A stretch of DNA of 64,000 nt from positions 17,077,142-17,141,141 of the forward strand of contig NC_087076.1 of the NCBI RefSeq assembly GCF_026151205.1, in the 5' to 3' direction. Shown in pieces: positions 12,149-24,854 of this stretch. The notes under the pieces are model-generated. The model had not been told where the DNA came from. It ran no database searches and saw nothing but the letters and a program-made list of their open reading frames with translations. Positions within the stretch are counted from its first letter, which is position 1. The number at the start of each line of letters is the position of its first letter. Both the position numbers and the translations under genes were made by a program. The stretch is from Bolinopsis microptera (taxonomy: Eukaryota > Ctenophora > Tentaculata > Lobata > Bolinopsidae).

Positions 12149-12535
12149 AGTTGGAAAGTGTTTTTAATGTAGAGTGGGATCAGCTCTGAGGATTTATAAT
12201 TCGCATCATTTAGTCGTTTCAGAACCTAGAAATAGTGCTCAGAGTCGGTTTGTGGTTAAGTTTTGTAGTTGGAAAGTGTTTTTAATTTAGAGTGGGATCA
12301 GCTCTGAGGATTTATAATTCGCATCATTTAGTCGTTTCATAACCTAGAAATAGTGCTAACTGCTCAGAGTCGGTTTTGTGGTTAAGTTTTGTAGTTGGAA
12401 AGTGTTTTTAATGTAGAGTGGGATCAGCTCTGGGGATTTATAATTCGCATCATTTAGTCGTTTCAGAACCTAGAAATAGTGCTCAAAGCTGGTTTTGTGG
12501 TTAAGTTTTGTAGTTGAAAAGTGTTTTTAATGACG
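12149..12535. repeat. ~118-bp satellite, right array
   Basis: The same unit as at 10401-10806, resuming in register after the insertion, with about 3.3 further copies. One copy has a 5-base insertion (gtgctaactgctcagag). The array fades out near 12535, after gtgtttttaatgac. Confidence 0.85.
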
Positions 12536-12769
12536 TGTTTTATAACTCCCGGCATGGCTGCACAACAGTCTCCCTTAAGAACACTTTCCACTGTTAATAC
12601 AAAATAGCATTTACGATAGTTGTTATACCAATCTGCCTTAATAAATTCGTTCATGAATTCATACACTGTAGACTGTACATTTGATTAGCAATTTACTGGG
12701 CATGCGACTTAATTGTGCCATGATGTTGATAGTTGCCAAATTTCGGGAGTTGGACTTTCCGTACCAAAC

Positions 12770-14705
12770 TGTACCATGGTACAATATTTGACGAAAGTCG
12801 ATTATCTCGAGATCTAACTGATAGAATTTTTTAAAACTTTCCAGATATTTCTACAGCTATAAGACGGATAATCTGAGCAAGTTTGGGAGAATTTCTATTT
12901 GCCACACTTGAGATATGACTTCAAACACAAGAAAATATCTCCAAATTGGCGGTTTAGGCGGAACACAGGAATATATTTCAAGATCTGACCAATAGATTTT
13001 CTTTAAACTTTCCAGATAATTACATGGCTATATGACGGATAATGTGTACGAGTTTGGGAGAATTTCTATGTGCCAAACTTGAGATATGACTTCAAACACA
13101 AGAAAATATCTCCAAATTGGCGGTTTCTAACGGAACACAGGCATATATTTCAAGATCTAACTGATAGATTTTCATTGAACTTTCCAGACAGTTACATGGC
13201 TATAAGATGGATAATCCGTGCAAGTTTGGGAGAATTTCTATGTGCCAAACTTGATATATGACTTCAAACACGACAAAACTGTACCATAATATGGATTGGT
13301 CGAAAATCGAGTGTTTTAGTGAATAACTTAGAATATATTTTCGATTTTCTCAAGATCTGACCAATAGATTTTCTTTAAACTTTTGAAATAATTACATGGC
13401 TATATGACGGATAATGTGTACGAGTTTGGGAGAATTTCTATGTGCCAAACTTGAGATATGACTTCAAACACAAGAAAATATCTCCAAATTGGCGGTTTCT
13501 AACGGAAAACAGGCATATATTTCGAGATCTAACTGATAGATTTGCATTAAACTTTCCAGATAGTTACATGGCTATAAGACAGATAATCCGTGCGAGTTTG
13601 GGCAAATTTCTATGTGCCAAACTTAAGATATGACTTCAAACACGACAAAACTGTACCATAATATTATGGATTGGTCGAAAATCGAGTGTTTTAGTGAATA
13701 ACTTAGAATATATTTTCGATTTTCTCAAGATCTGACCGATAGATTTTCTTTAAACTTTTGAGATAGTTACATGGTTATATGGCGGATAATGTGTAAGAGT
13801 TTTGGAGAAATTCTATCTGATAAACTTGAGATATGACTTCAAACACAAGAAAATATCTCCAAATTGGCGGTTTCTAACGGAACACAGGAATATATTTCAA
13901 GATCTGACTGATAGATTTTCTTTAAACTTTCCAGATAATTACATGGCTATATGACGGATAATGTGTACGAGTTTTGGAGAATTTCTATGTGCCAAACTTG
14001 AGATATGACTTCAAATACAAGAAAATATCTCCAAATTGGCGGTTTCTAACGGAAAACAGGCATATATTTCAAGATCTGACTGATAGATTTTCTTTAAACT
14101 TTCCAGATAATTACATGGCTATATGACGGATAATATGTACGAGTTTGGGAGAATTTCTATGTGCCAAACTTGAGATATGACTTCAAACACAAGAAAATAT
14201 CTCCAAATTGGCGGTTTCTAACGGAAATCAGGCATATATTTCGAGATCTAACTGATAGATTTGCATTAAACTTTCCAGATAGTTACATGGCTATAAGACA
14301 GATAATACGTGCGAGTTTGGGCAAATTTCTATGTGCCAAACTTAAGATATGACTTCAAACACGACAAAACTGTACCATAATATGGATTGGTCGAAAATCG
14401 AGTGTTTTAGTGAATAACTTAGAATATATTTTCGATTTTCTCAAGATCTGACCGATAGATTTTCTTTAAACTTTTGAGATAGTTACATGGTTATATGGCG
14501 GATAACGTGTAAGAGTTTGGAGAAATTCTATGTGCCAAACTTGAGATATGACTTCAAACACAAGAAAATATCTCCAAATTGGCGGTCTCGGCGGAACACA
14601 GGAATATATTTCAAGATCTGAATGATAGATTTTCTTTAAACTTTCCAGATAATTACATGGCTATAAGACGGATAATGTGTACGAGTTTGGGAGAATTTCT
14701 ATATG
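12770..14705 (+). repeat. Left arm: tandem ~372-bp units (two related ~186-bp halves)
   Basis: Recurrent landmarks are tgtgccaaacttgagatatg, aagaaaatatctccaaattg, tttaaactttccagataatt and acatggctatatgacggata. Every second half also carries attggtcgaaaatcgagtg. Half-units recur at about 186 bp and full units at about 372 bp. Short open frames of 63 codons recur with the same period and are a product of the repeat, not genes. Confidence 0.9.
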
Positions 14706-14709
14706 CTGA

Positions 14710-15465
14710 ATTAGGGATTTCGGACAGATGTCGCTGTCGGACAGGAGTATTTTTTGGCGACATCTGTCCGAATTTCGGATCATATTGTCATTTCGGTTCA
14801 CATTCGTATTTCACAAGCTCACAGGTAATCTCGTGACGTTCTAAAGCTGATGTGATTCCTTAAGATCTGATCCATCGATACGTGATTGACTAGTTGAGAA
14901 CAGGACATGAGTGATGAGTACATATAGGACAGCAGTATGGGGATCACTTATCGCAATCCACAATCACGGATTCCATTCAATGCTCTCCTGCTCGAAGCCC
15001 ACAATTTGGAAGTTCCTTAAAGCAGAACAAGCCCTTACAGACGTGAAGAAAACCAAAAGAGACGGGCGGGAACTACCTGAGCAACGTGCACCCAAATGGA
15101 TCCGTTATGATCGACAACTTCAGAGAATTGAAGATGATTACGACAACTACAGCAACCCTATGGATTTCCTTAAAGCCATCGGAAATTTGACTATGCTTTA
15201 GATTTGATTCTGTGTTATTGTATTATATTGAATTAATTCATATAACATTTAAATAACATTGAAACTATTGTCCAATTTATCAACATCAAATGAAAATAAA
15301 CTGTGGTAGTAAACTATGGCTCAGATCATATCTCAAATTGGACATGTTACGTATACAATTTAGCAAGTAACAGTTTAGATCATGTCTGAAATCAGGTCAC
15401 AATTTCGGACAGATGTCGTTTTTTTCTGGTACCCTGAGTCGGACAGATGTCGCTGTCGGACAGGA
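14710..15465. repeat. Unique core of the foldback element with flanking 'tcggacagatgtcg' motifs
   Basis: The core is bordered by a direct repeat cggacagatgtcgctgtcgg + acaggagt at about 14719-14746 and 15432-15459. Inverted copies of cgacatctgtccga lie nearby (14758-14772). The repeats may mark the ends of a smaller element around which the arrays grew. Confidence 0.55.
14911..15201 (+). pseudogene. C-terminal remnant of a MULE-type transposase
   Basis: A 96-codon frame ends with a natural stop. Its segments HNHGFHSMLSCSKPTIWKFL and KAEQALTD, and the ending YDRQLQRIEDDYDNYSN/PMDFLKAI, follow the C-terminal pattern of FLYWCH-associated MULE transposases (NNAVEGWHxxFxxLLxxxHPxIWKFxxxLxxEQALT ... 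YxxxxxRIxxxVxxYxxxxxxDYLRxI). The catalytic DDE part is absent, so the element cannot supply its own transposase from this copy. The identification rests on recalled family patterns. Confidence 0.6.
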
Positions 15466-15474
15466 GTCGTGTTA

Positions 15475-18400
15475 CCACTCTCACACATTATCCACCATAT
15501 AACCATGTAACCATTTAAAAAGTTTAAAGAAAATCTATCGTTCAGATCTTGAGAAAATCGAAAATATATTTCAAGTTATTCACTAAAACACTCGATTTTC
15601 GACCAATCCATATTATGGTACAGTTTTGTCGTGTTTGAAGTCATATATCAAGTTTGGCACATAGAAATTCGCCCAAACTTGCACTGATCATCCGTCTTAT
15701 AGCCATGTAACTATCTGGAAAGTTTAATGAAAATCTATCAGTTAGATCTCGAAATATATGCCTGTGTTCCGTTAGAAACCGCCAATTTGGAGATATTTTC
15801 TTGTGTTTGAAGTCATATCTCAAGTTTGGAACATAGAAATTCTCCCAAACTCGTACACATTATCCGTCCTATAGCCATGTAATTATCTGGAAAGTTTAAA
15901 GAAAATCTATCGGTCAGATCTTGATAAAATTGAAAATATATTATAAGTTATTCACTAAAACACTCGATTTTCGACCAATCCATATTATGGTACAGTTTTG
16001 TCGTGTTTGAAGTCATATATCAAGTTTGGCACATAGAAATTCGCCCAAACTTGCACGGATTATCCGTCTTATAGCCATGTAACTATCTAGAAAGTTTAAT
16101 GAAAATCTATCGGTTAGATCTCGAAATATATGCCTGTGTTCCGTTAGAAACCGCCAATTTGGAGATATTTTCTTGTGTTTGAAGTCGTATCTCAAGTTTG
16201 GCACATAGAATTTCTCCAAAACTCTCACACATTATCTGCCATATAACCATGTAACTATCTCAAAAGTTTAAAGAAAATCTATCGGTCAGATCTTGATAAA
16301 ATTGAAAATATATTATAAGTTATTCACTAAAACACTCGATTTTCGACCAATCCATATTATGGTACAGTTTTGTCGTGTTTGAAGTCATATATCAAGTTTG
16401 GCACATAGAAATTCGCCCAAACTTGCACGGATTATCCGTCTTATAGCCATGTAACTATCTGGAAAGTTTAATGAAAATCTATCGGTTAGATCTCGAAATA
16501 TATGCCTGTGTTCCGTTAGAAACCGCCAATTTGGAGATATTTTCTTGTGTTTGAAGTCGTATCTCAAGTTTGGCACATAGAATTTCTCCAAAACTCTCAC
16601 ACATTATCTGCCATATAACCATGTAACTATCTCAAAAGTTTAAAGAAAATCTATTGGTCAGATCTTGAGAAAATTTAAAATATATTCTAAGTTATTCACT
16701 AAAACACTCGATTTTCGATCAATCCATATTATGGTACAGTTTTCTTGTGTTTGAAGTCATATCTCAAGTTTGGCACATAGAAATTCTCCCAAACTCGTAC
16801 ACATTATCCGTCATATAGCCATGTAATTATCTGGAAAGTTTAAAGAAAATCTATCAGTCAGATCTTGAAATATATTCCTGTGTTCCGCCTAAACCGCCAA
16901 TTTGGAGATATTTTCTTGTGTTTGAAGTCATATCTCAAGTGTGGCAAATAGAAATTCTCCAAAACTCTCACACATTATCTGCCATATAACCATGTAACTA
17001 TCTCAAAAGTTTAAAGATAATCTATTGGTCAGATCTTGAGAAAATTTAAAATATATTATAAGTTATTCACTAAAACACTCGATTTTCGACCAATCCATAT
17101 TATGGTACAGTTTTGTCGTGTTTGAAGTCATATATCAAGTTTGGCACATAGAAATTCGCCCAAACTTGCACGGATTATCCGTCTTATAGCCATGTAACTA
17201 TCTGGAAAGTTTAATGAAAATCTATCGGTTAGATCTCGAAATATATGCCTGTGTTCCGTTAGAAACCGCCAATTTGGAGATATTTTCTTGTGTTTGAAGT
17301 CATATCTCAAGTTTGGCACATAGAATTTCTCCAAAACTCTCACACATTATCTGCCATATAACCATGTAACTATCTCAAAAGTTTAAAGAAAATCTATTGG
17401 TCAGACCTTGAGAAAATTTAAAATATATTCTAAGTTATTCACTAAAACACTCGATTTTCGACCAATCCATATTATGGTACAGTTTTCTTGTGTTTGAAGT
17501 CATATCTCAAGTTTGGCACATAGAAATTCTCCCAAACTCGTACACATTATCCGTCATATAGCCATGTAATTATCTGGAAAGTTCAAAGAAAATCTATCAG
17601 TCAGATCTTGAAATATATTCCTGTGTTCCGCCTAAACCGCCAATTTGGAGATATTTTCTTGTGTTTGAAGTCATATCTCAAGTGCGGCAAATAGAAATTC
17701 TCCAAAACTCTCACACATTATCTGCCATATAACCATGTAACTATCTCAAAAGTTTAAAGAAAATCTATTGGTCAGATCTTGAGAAAATTTAAAATATATT
17801 CTAAGTTATTCACTAAAACACTCGATTTTCGACCAATCCATATTATGGTACAGTTTTGTCGTGTTTGGAGTCATATATCAAGTTTGGCACATAGAAATTC
17901 GCCCAAACTTGCACGGATTATCCGTCTTATAGCCATGTAACTATCTAGAAAGTTTAATGAAAATCTATCGGTTAGATCTCGAAATATATGCCTGTGTTCC
18001 GTTAGAAACCGCCAATTTGGAGATATTTTCTTGTGTTTGAAGTCGTATCTCAAGTTTGGCACATAGAATTTCTCCAAAACTCTCACACATTATCTGCCAT
18101 ATAACCATGTAACTATCTCAAAAGTTTAAAGAAAATCTATCGGTCAGATCTTGATAAAATTGAAAATATATTATAAGTTATTCACTAAAACACTCGATTT
18201 TCGACCAATCCATATTATGGTACAGTTTTCTTGTGTTTGAAGTCATATCTCAAGGTTGGCACATAGAAATTCTCCCAAACTCGTACACATTATCCGTCAT
18301 ATAGCCATGTAATTATCTGGAAAGTTTAAAGAAAATCTATCAGTCAGATCTCGAAATATATGCCTGTGTTCCGTTAGAAACCGCCAATTTGGAGATATTT

Positions 18401-18775
18401 TCTTGTGTTTGAAGTCATATCTCAAGTTTGGAACATAGAAATTCTCCCAAACTCGTACACATTATCCGTCCTATAGCCATGTAATTATCTGGAAAGTTTA
18501 AAGAAAATCTATCAGTCAGATCTTGAAATATATGCCTGATTTCCGTTAGAAACCGCCAATTTGGAGATATTTTCTTGTGTTTGAAGTCATATCTCTAGTT
18601 TGGCACATAGAATTTCTCCAAAACTCTCACACATTATCCGCCATATAACCATGTAACTATTTCAAAAGTTTTAAGAAAATCTATCGGTCATATCTTGATA
18701 AAATTGAAAATATATTATAAGTTATTCACTAAAACACTCGATTTTCGACCAATCCATATTATGGTACAGTTTTGT
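15475..18775 (-). repeat. Right arm: tandem ~372-bp units in inverted orientation
   Basis: Reverse complement of the left-arm unit, with near-identical copies at spacings of 372 and 743 bp (landmarks at 15641, 16013, 16385, 17128 and 17871). Neighbouring copies differ by few bases, so the array looks recently homogenised. Periodic 71-codon frames are repeat artefacts. Confidence 0.9.
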
Positions 18776-18792
18776 CGAAAGTCTGAATTTCG

Positions 18793-20935
18793 GTAACAAA
18801 TAAGGATTTAATTTGAGTTTACTGCACGCGCGATGAATAATTGGTGCTTATAGAGATCTGCGGCGTGTTATCAGGTTAACCAATGAAATTACGGTGTTTT
18901 CGTCACGTGACAGTCGAGTGTAGAGTGATTAATTATCATCCATTGATATAATCAAACTTGAGACAGTAAACTAGTTAAATATTTATACACTAGGCATAAT
19001 TATTATCCACAGGATTATCCAATTATTATACAAAAGGCTGTAAAATTAAAACGAACACTCGAAATATTTATAAAATATGCATTGTTTAATTTGCTAGTTT
19101 ATTGCTCGCTTCTAGCTCTCGCGCATAGGAAGCTTGAAAAGAGCGCCGCGAACAGGGATTGGCGAGCCAAGTAATGTATGCAATGTATTGACGGATGTTA
19201 CTCGTATAAATTTCTTCGAAGTAGCGCGCGCCGCTTTCTTGACCGATGGCAAGTGTTACGAAGTAGCGCGCGCCGGGCCAGACCATCAACAATGGTCAAT
19301 GCAATGTTATACTGCGCGCCGCTCATGACAATATTCTTTCTCCATTCTCGCTACCACGTTCACCTAACCATGGCCATTGGTTTGTAGCGCAATGCGTTAC
19401 TGTGCCGCTAGATCGGCGAGATGCGCTACTGTGCCGCGCCGAGCTGCCATGAATTGACATCGTCAATTAAGCCATTGGTATTTTCGTACTACAGGACGAA
19501 ATTGTTTTACGTCGTACGTGTTTTTTGCCGCCCTCGGCGCAAGGGCCCTGATTATTGTAGGTTTACAACCTACCAGGACGCGCGCCGAGTCAATATATGG
19601 AACTGATATTTTACGAGTATCACCCGTTAACCTGATTAGAGTAACTACCAATTAGTAAAGCTACATCAAATGTATATGAAGCGAATGTAAAGCTACAAAC
19701 TAAAATTGATAATTGATTGATATATCTAATCAATCAAAATTAATTAATTAACCAAAGTATTCTGTACAGTAAAAATATCAGTGAAATGTAATTCTAATTT
19801 TATATATTATTATTATATGCATTGGAAATATTTGCAAAGATGAGTAATTATAATTTGTTTGTGTAATTAACTTGGGAACCCCGGCGACTAGTGCATTAAT
19901 ATTTTGTTGCATGCAATGATAGACCAATAAATTGAGCGCTGATGCAGTGAAAAGTGTATTTTGTTTCAATAATGACTTATTTAATTTAATTTTGTACTAA
20001 AATTCGTTTTCGTTAATTGTTTTCATCCAACTAACTTTTCTTTAGTTTCGTTCCTCATAATAAATTAGTTCCCCCTTCTCTTCATTTTACTCAAATCTTT
20101 GTGATACTTCTCAAACTTGGCATAATGGAGTCTTTGTTCAAAATTCTGAATGTGATCGAAAGTAGCTTGCAATTTACAATTTTTACACAACAGCTATCTG
20201 TATCTGTAGAGTTGACAGTATTCAAACTTGTATCATATGATAGGTTATAAGTACACTTCATCTTAGGAGTACTGAAGGGTACCTTTGCAAGATATTACTG
20301 CAGGACATTGCATAGACTTTATTTTCGGTGGATAACGTCCACTAAAGGGTGCCTCAATCACGCATTTTCCAATCATTCTGCTGATTTGGCTGTAGAGATT
20401 GAATCGACGTCCCTAGTGCAACCCTTGTGATTGATGGCACAAGTGGGTCTCGAGCAGGCATCTTTTGGCATAGAAGGAGGGAGGGATCTGAAATGGCCTT
20501 GCATCAGATGGTTATAAAATCAACATCTATTCAATTTCATGGTATATAAAACATGGTAACCAACTGTTGCAGGGTTGGAAGGGTTTGTAAGGTTTAACAC
20601 ATATTTATGATGGTTTTTGTGTCTAGGTAGTGGAAAATTGCTGTTTCACCCCAACTGTGATCAACGAGAATATTTGAGAGCAGTCTTGGGCTAAGATTGA
20701 GCAATAGTGACAACATTAATGTATGTCCAATTTGTTCACCAAAGCTCTAGATGCAGGGTGCAGCCCATGTCCTGATGTGCAAGGGCTATTACAAGTTGTT
20801 TCGACATATCCTAACAAAATCATATATTTAGGTGTTCAAATATGTTTGTCGAATTTCTGCCATTTCTTTGCTTATAAGTCTGCAAGATCAGTGGTTCGTT
20901 GGTTTTGAAGTGCTCCCTTTGTTCCCAAGAAAAGT
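18793..20935. other. Intergenic; no gene recognised
   Basis: Bases 19140-19600 are locally GC-rich, with repeated gtagcgcgcgccg (twice) and ctactgtgccgc-like words (twice) suggestive of a decayed element. The rest is AT-rich or plain. Bases 20100-20900 lack stop-dense AT character in places, but I recognise no protein and no consistent exon structure. Confidence 0.4.
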
Positions 20936-22469
20936 ATGTGGAGTGGTGTCCCACATTTCATACTGACTGATATCTTCTCACATTTACCCCTGGTTGATAT
21001 TGGCCAATGTCTTGTCGTGTGTCAGAACTGGTACAACATTTTACAAGGTAATACATACTGGTTTTTGCTATAATCAATCTCAATCATTTAGTATCTTAAG
21101 CTTGCTCATTTATAAACAAATTACTGAAAAAAATTCAGATTTGAAACGTACCATTTAAATTTCAGATGAATTCCATTGGAAAAACAGAATCAGCAATGAC
21201 TGGGGAGTCACATCACTAAAGCAAAACATTCCTTGCTCCTGGTTTTCAGAATATAAACGCTTGCATTGCATGCATTCCAAAAGATCTTCAACACCTTGGG
21301 CAACGTTAACTGTTCATGAAGATGAAGTTCTTCATGTTACAATGTCTCACTGTGGTCATTACATCAGTACTTCATCAAAAGATAAAAGTGTGATAATTTG
21401 GAAAATGAGCGAGTACAGTGCTCAAAGTATTGCTATGTTTAAAAGAATTTATTTCCCATCATGGGATGCAGTGTTCCAATCACTTTTTAATGATCAAGAT
21501 TCTTTATTGCTTGTATCTGGAGTAGCTCAAGAGCCTTACGTGGGCGAGGTAATGATTTATAGTTTTCCTAAATGTAAGCACATTAAAACTGTGAATTGCA
21601 TGCCATATGACAGTTTTGGTTCATGGCTTGGGAATACATTCTTTATTGTTGGGGATTTTGATGAAATGTCATACTCTGCTGTTGTGACTATGCACTCAGT
21701 ATTTGACAATGTTTCTCCCAAGTATGTCTATACAGACCCAAATTCAAATCCAGCATATCCTTATCATTGCAAAGCATTTGAAACATGCAATCACAGAAGT
21801 AACCCTAATGAAAAGTTTTTATTTTATGCATGCTCACAATCAACAGTGGTTGCTCATTCATTGGCTGTGGCTGTTTTTACTGGCATTATGGACTCCAATT
21901 CAGAGTTTGAACGAGATGGGCTATTGCCTTTCATAGAGGATAGTGAAGATGAAAACTTTAATAGAAGAGCATTTCTGAAGAAACAAAAAACCCGAGAGCC
22001 ATCTGATTATACTGGTACTTTTAAAAACGTTGTTGAGTTAAAGGCAGCTGTCATAGGCATCAATGCAAACGAAAATCTTGAGAAAGTGTTTGTTAACTGT
22101 AGATCCTGGCTGTCTGAAGACAATCCCAGTGAGATTTCAATGGATATTCAGTTGCGAATCTTTGACTTTGACCTAAATTTGTTGAGAACAATTACCAAGG
22201 CAGAGGCAATCACTCCCAGCCATAAATTTTTCTTAATACACATATCAAGCTCAGAATGGTATACTATCAGTGGTGATGAGAAAGGGAAGATCCATATCTT
22301 TGACAGCAATTACAACATCCACGTGTGTACATTGTCAGGACACTCAGATGTTGTGAACTGTGCTGTGATTTCTCCAATTAACCCTCATTTTATTTGTTCT
22401 GTTTCTGATGATCATACTGTAATGTTTTGGGATATGAATCGGGCCAAAAGGCAATCCAAGGTAGGTTAA
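20936..22469 (+). CDS. FBXW5: FBXW5-like F-box/WD40 protein
   Basis: FBXW5 is a substrate receptor of Cullin-RING ubiquitin ligases. Exon 1 is 20936-21047: start MWSGVPHFILTDIFSHL, an F-box ending VCQNWYNILQ. Exon 2 is 21166-22469, joined in phase (G|AT) to give DEFHWKNRISNDWGVTS; 471 aa against 566 in human. WD repeats match FBXW5 specifically: EDEVLHVTMSHCGHYISTSS then KDKSVIIWK, DSLLLVSGV, PYDSFGSWLGNTFFIVGDF, VFVNCRSW, and near the C-terminus GHSDVVNCAVISP with DDHTVMFWD. The final codons read straight into a gtaggt that could be a splice donor, so a short extra C-terminal exon is possible. An AATAAA lies at 22835. Confidence 0.85.
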
Positions 22470-23194
22470 ATAATACTAGATTCGTTCCAAATGAGATATC
22501 TAGTAAAGAAATATGTTTCAGTACTCTAGAAAGTTTTGGTTGTAGCTATCGGATATTCAGTGCTTATGCTTTCCAAGTATTTAATGATCATTGATCATGA
22601 AAAGATTATCGGACTATTCAATTTGATGTATGGAGATTTCTAGTTTCAATGCAAATACAGCATGATTTTAGACTTTCTTTAAGCTATGATTATTTTTACT
22701 TGGATGAAAAATAAAATGAAATGCATCTGAACCATGTAATTTCAAGTATATTAATAGCATCAGGGAATGCTTACTTTCAAGTTTTTGTTTGGTTATGTGC
22801 CTCAATTATGTTATTTTATTTTGTGTTGAATCAAATAAACTTATTATTAAGATCAATTGTACATTATTTCAAGTTTCAATTTTTACCTTGACCACTACCC
22901 TTGTGTTCTCTTTGTATACTTTCTAAAATTGGTGGATCTGTAGTCTGTATGATTCCAGTATGACGTCTGGGCCTCAATTAACCAGATTTTTAATTTGATA
23001 ATTCACTTGCTTTGATCAGATCCCCTCAGCATTTATAAACTATGAAAACCTGATGTCATTCGTAATTCACTGTAAATTACTGAATGTTTGCTGCCAAACG
23101 CCACTGATAACGATAGAGTAACTATGTAATCATAAAATTGCGCAGTTTTGTCCTGAAAACATACTTTTCTGCTGACTACAAATCTTAAGATATA
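22470..23194. other. Intergenic between FBXW5 and DERA
   Basis: AT-rich sequence with a candidate poly(A) signal for FBXW5 (aataaa near 22835). Upstream of DERA, no clear TATA element is seen. Confidence 0.45.
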
Positions 23195-24854
23195 ATGATT
23201 GAGCGGAATGAAGGAACTGCTTTCAATGCAGACTGGATTGAGAACATCAACATCAATTACCCTGCGGTAGTGAGAGCTGCTAATGAGTTTAAAGGCAGGA
23301 GAGTCCTAAAGAAAGAACACCAGGCTGCTTGGCTTGTAAAAGCTGTCACTCTCATTGATCTCACCACGCTCGCCGGAGATGACACTTACTGCAATGTTGA
23401 CAGGTTTTTTATACTGTACTTGGCATATCTTTGATGTCAATGAAACATTTCATTTACTATTATTCGACTGACTTTTAATTGTTGCTTTTTCCGATCTATG
23501 TCGCCAGCATTTCAGTAAAATCTTTAATTTTAGGCTGTGTACCTATGCAAAGAATCCGCTACGAAAAGAAATCATGAAGCAGCTAGGGTTTGACAGTTTA
23601 ACCGTTGGAGCAGTTTGTGTGTATCCTAACAGGGTCGAAGATGCCTGCAAGGTCCTCAAGAAGTTAAATTGCAAAATTGGTGTTGCTTCTGTTGCTGCTG
23701 GCTTTCCCGAGGTAACTGCAATTTCTTGCTGCCTAATAAAGTAATAATACAGTTTTAGCGTTAGTTTTTTTTTCTAATACTTAAGAATATCCATAATTCA
23801 ACAAGTACCTCTACCTCATCCTATTTCAGGGTCAGACCCCCATGGAGACACGTGTAAGAGAGGTGGAACTTGCCGTTGCAGCGGGTGCTTCGGAGATTGA
23901 CATCGTTATAAACCGAACATTGGTTTTGGAAGGACGTTGGCAGCAGCTTTATGACGAGGTCTTTTGGCCTATTATATTATTTCTTCTAGATAAATAATCT
24001 CCAATATGATCTGCTGTATGTTGAATGATTGAAATTTAAATTTTAGACCGTAAGCTAGTGATGAATATCTTAATTTGCTTTATCTCAGGTAAAAGCGTGC
24101 CGAAAAGCTTGCGGAGAGGCCCACCTGAAGACAATCATTGCTACAGGACATCTCGGAGATTTTGAGAATGTATACAAGTACGTTATTACTTATAGTTAGT
24201 GATGGAAAATAGTATTAAAAATAGTAAAATACTTATCCTAAAGTTCAACCTAAGTTAAAATCTAATCTATTCTTTACTTAACTTAGTCTCTACAGTTATA
24301 ATTTGAACTATAACTTCGTTTGGACGTTATCACTAGCATCCCTCTTGTAGCTAATAATATTAACATACATTTCAGAGCATCCATGATAAGCATGATGGCT
24401 GGAAGCGACTTTATCAAGACATCCACTGGTAAGGAGTCAGTAAACGCCACGTTCCCCGTCGCCATGGTCATGATCCGTGCTATCAGGGATTATTTGGAGT
24501 ACACCGGGTTTAAAGTTGGATTCAAACCTGCTGGTAAGTCGAGAACTTATCCGTCAGCCCATAGTTATTATCCCAGTTACTTGGACTTTTTAATTCAAAA
24601 GATTAAACTCTCACTGTTAGTAGTAAGTAGATTGTCTGGTATAACCCATATCCTCCTCTCTACCAGGTGGTATCAGAACAGCTAAAGACAGTCTGCAATG
24701 GCTGACCCTGATGAAGGAGGAGCTAGGGGATGAGTGGGTTCAGCCCCACCTCTTCAGGATGGGAGCCAGCTCACTGCTGGGGGATATAGAGAGGCAGCTG
24801 TACCATTATTGTACTGGACGCTATGCTAGCAGTACCTACGATATTGCTATGTGA
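23195..24854 (+). CDS. DERA: Deoxyribose-phosphate aldolase
   Basis: Cleaves 2-deoxyribose-5-phosphate to glyceraldehyde-3-phosphate and acetaldehyde in deoxynucleoside catabolism. Six exons: 23195-23403, 23534-23711, 23830-23958, 24089-24177, 24376-24533 and 24667-24854, all GT-AG and in phase; 316 aa (human 318). Recognised blocks: IDLTTLAGDDT, VCVYPNRVEDACKVLKKL, VASVAAGFPEGQTP and ASEIDIVINRTLVLEG. HLKTIIATGHLG, SMISMMAGSDFIKTSTGKES (the Schiff-base lysine is the K of IKTSTGKE or its active-site partner), GFKPAGGIRTAKDS and a GRYASSTY tail also match. The exon 3 donor (GTCTTT) is unusual. The conserved lysines are present, so the enzyme should be active. Confidence 0.95.

Larger units (their letters stand above)
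12740..18792. mobile_element. Foldback DNA transposon: inverted tandem-repeat arms around a MULE-like core
   Basis: The left arm (about 12770-14705) and right arm (about 15475-18775) hold the same ~372-bp tandem unit in opposite orientation. The left has about 5 units and the right about 9. The outer ends are themselves inverted: the left edge tttcgggagttggactttcc...aaactgtaccat matches, with a few changes, the reverse complement of the right edge (atggtacagttttgtcgaaagtctgaatttcgg). The central ~760 bp is unique and encodes a transposase remnant. Long TIRs made of subrepeats are known in Foldback/Galileo and some Mutator-like elements. The core protein favours the Mutator superfamily. I could not see a convincing 9-bp target duplication. 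Confidence 0.7.

Noticed and set aside
10401-12535. Possible hammerhead ribozyme in the 118-bp satellite (CTGAGGA and GAAA both present)
   Set aside because: The CTGANGA-like word overlaps the CAGCTCTG segment that would pair elsewhere, and the 36 bases between it and GAAA form no clear stem II; no good stem I/III could be drawn.
10401-12535. Spliced-leader or snRNA gene cluster as the reason for the 118-bp tandem repeat
   Set aside because: No leader-donor-Sm-site arrangement or convincing Sm motif was found in the unit.
13070-18086. Series of 60-71-codon frames with almost the same protein (RYDFKHKKISPNWRFLTE...)
   Set aside because: They recur with the 372-bp repeat period in both arms, have no proper gene structure, and are explained by the tandem units.
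19134-19387. Overlapping frames in the GC-rich gcgcgcc region
   Set aside because: Short, overlapping on both strands, no domain; better explained as decayed repeat.
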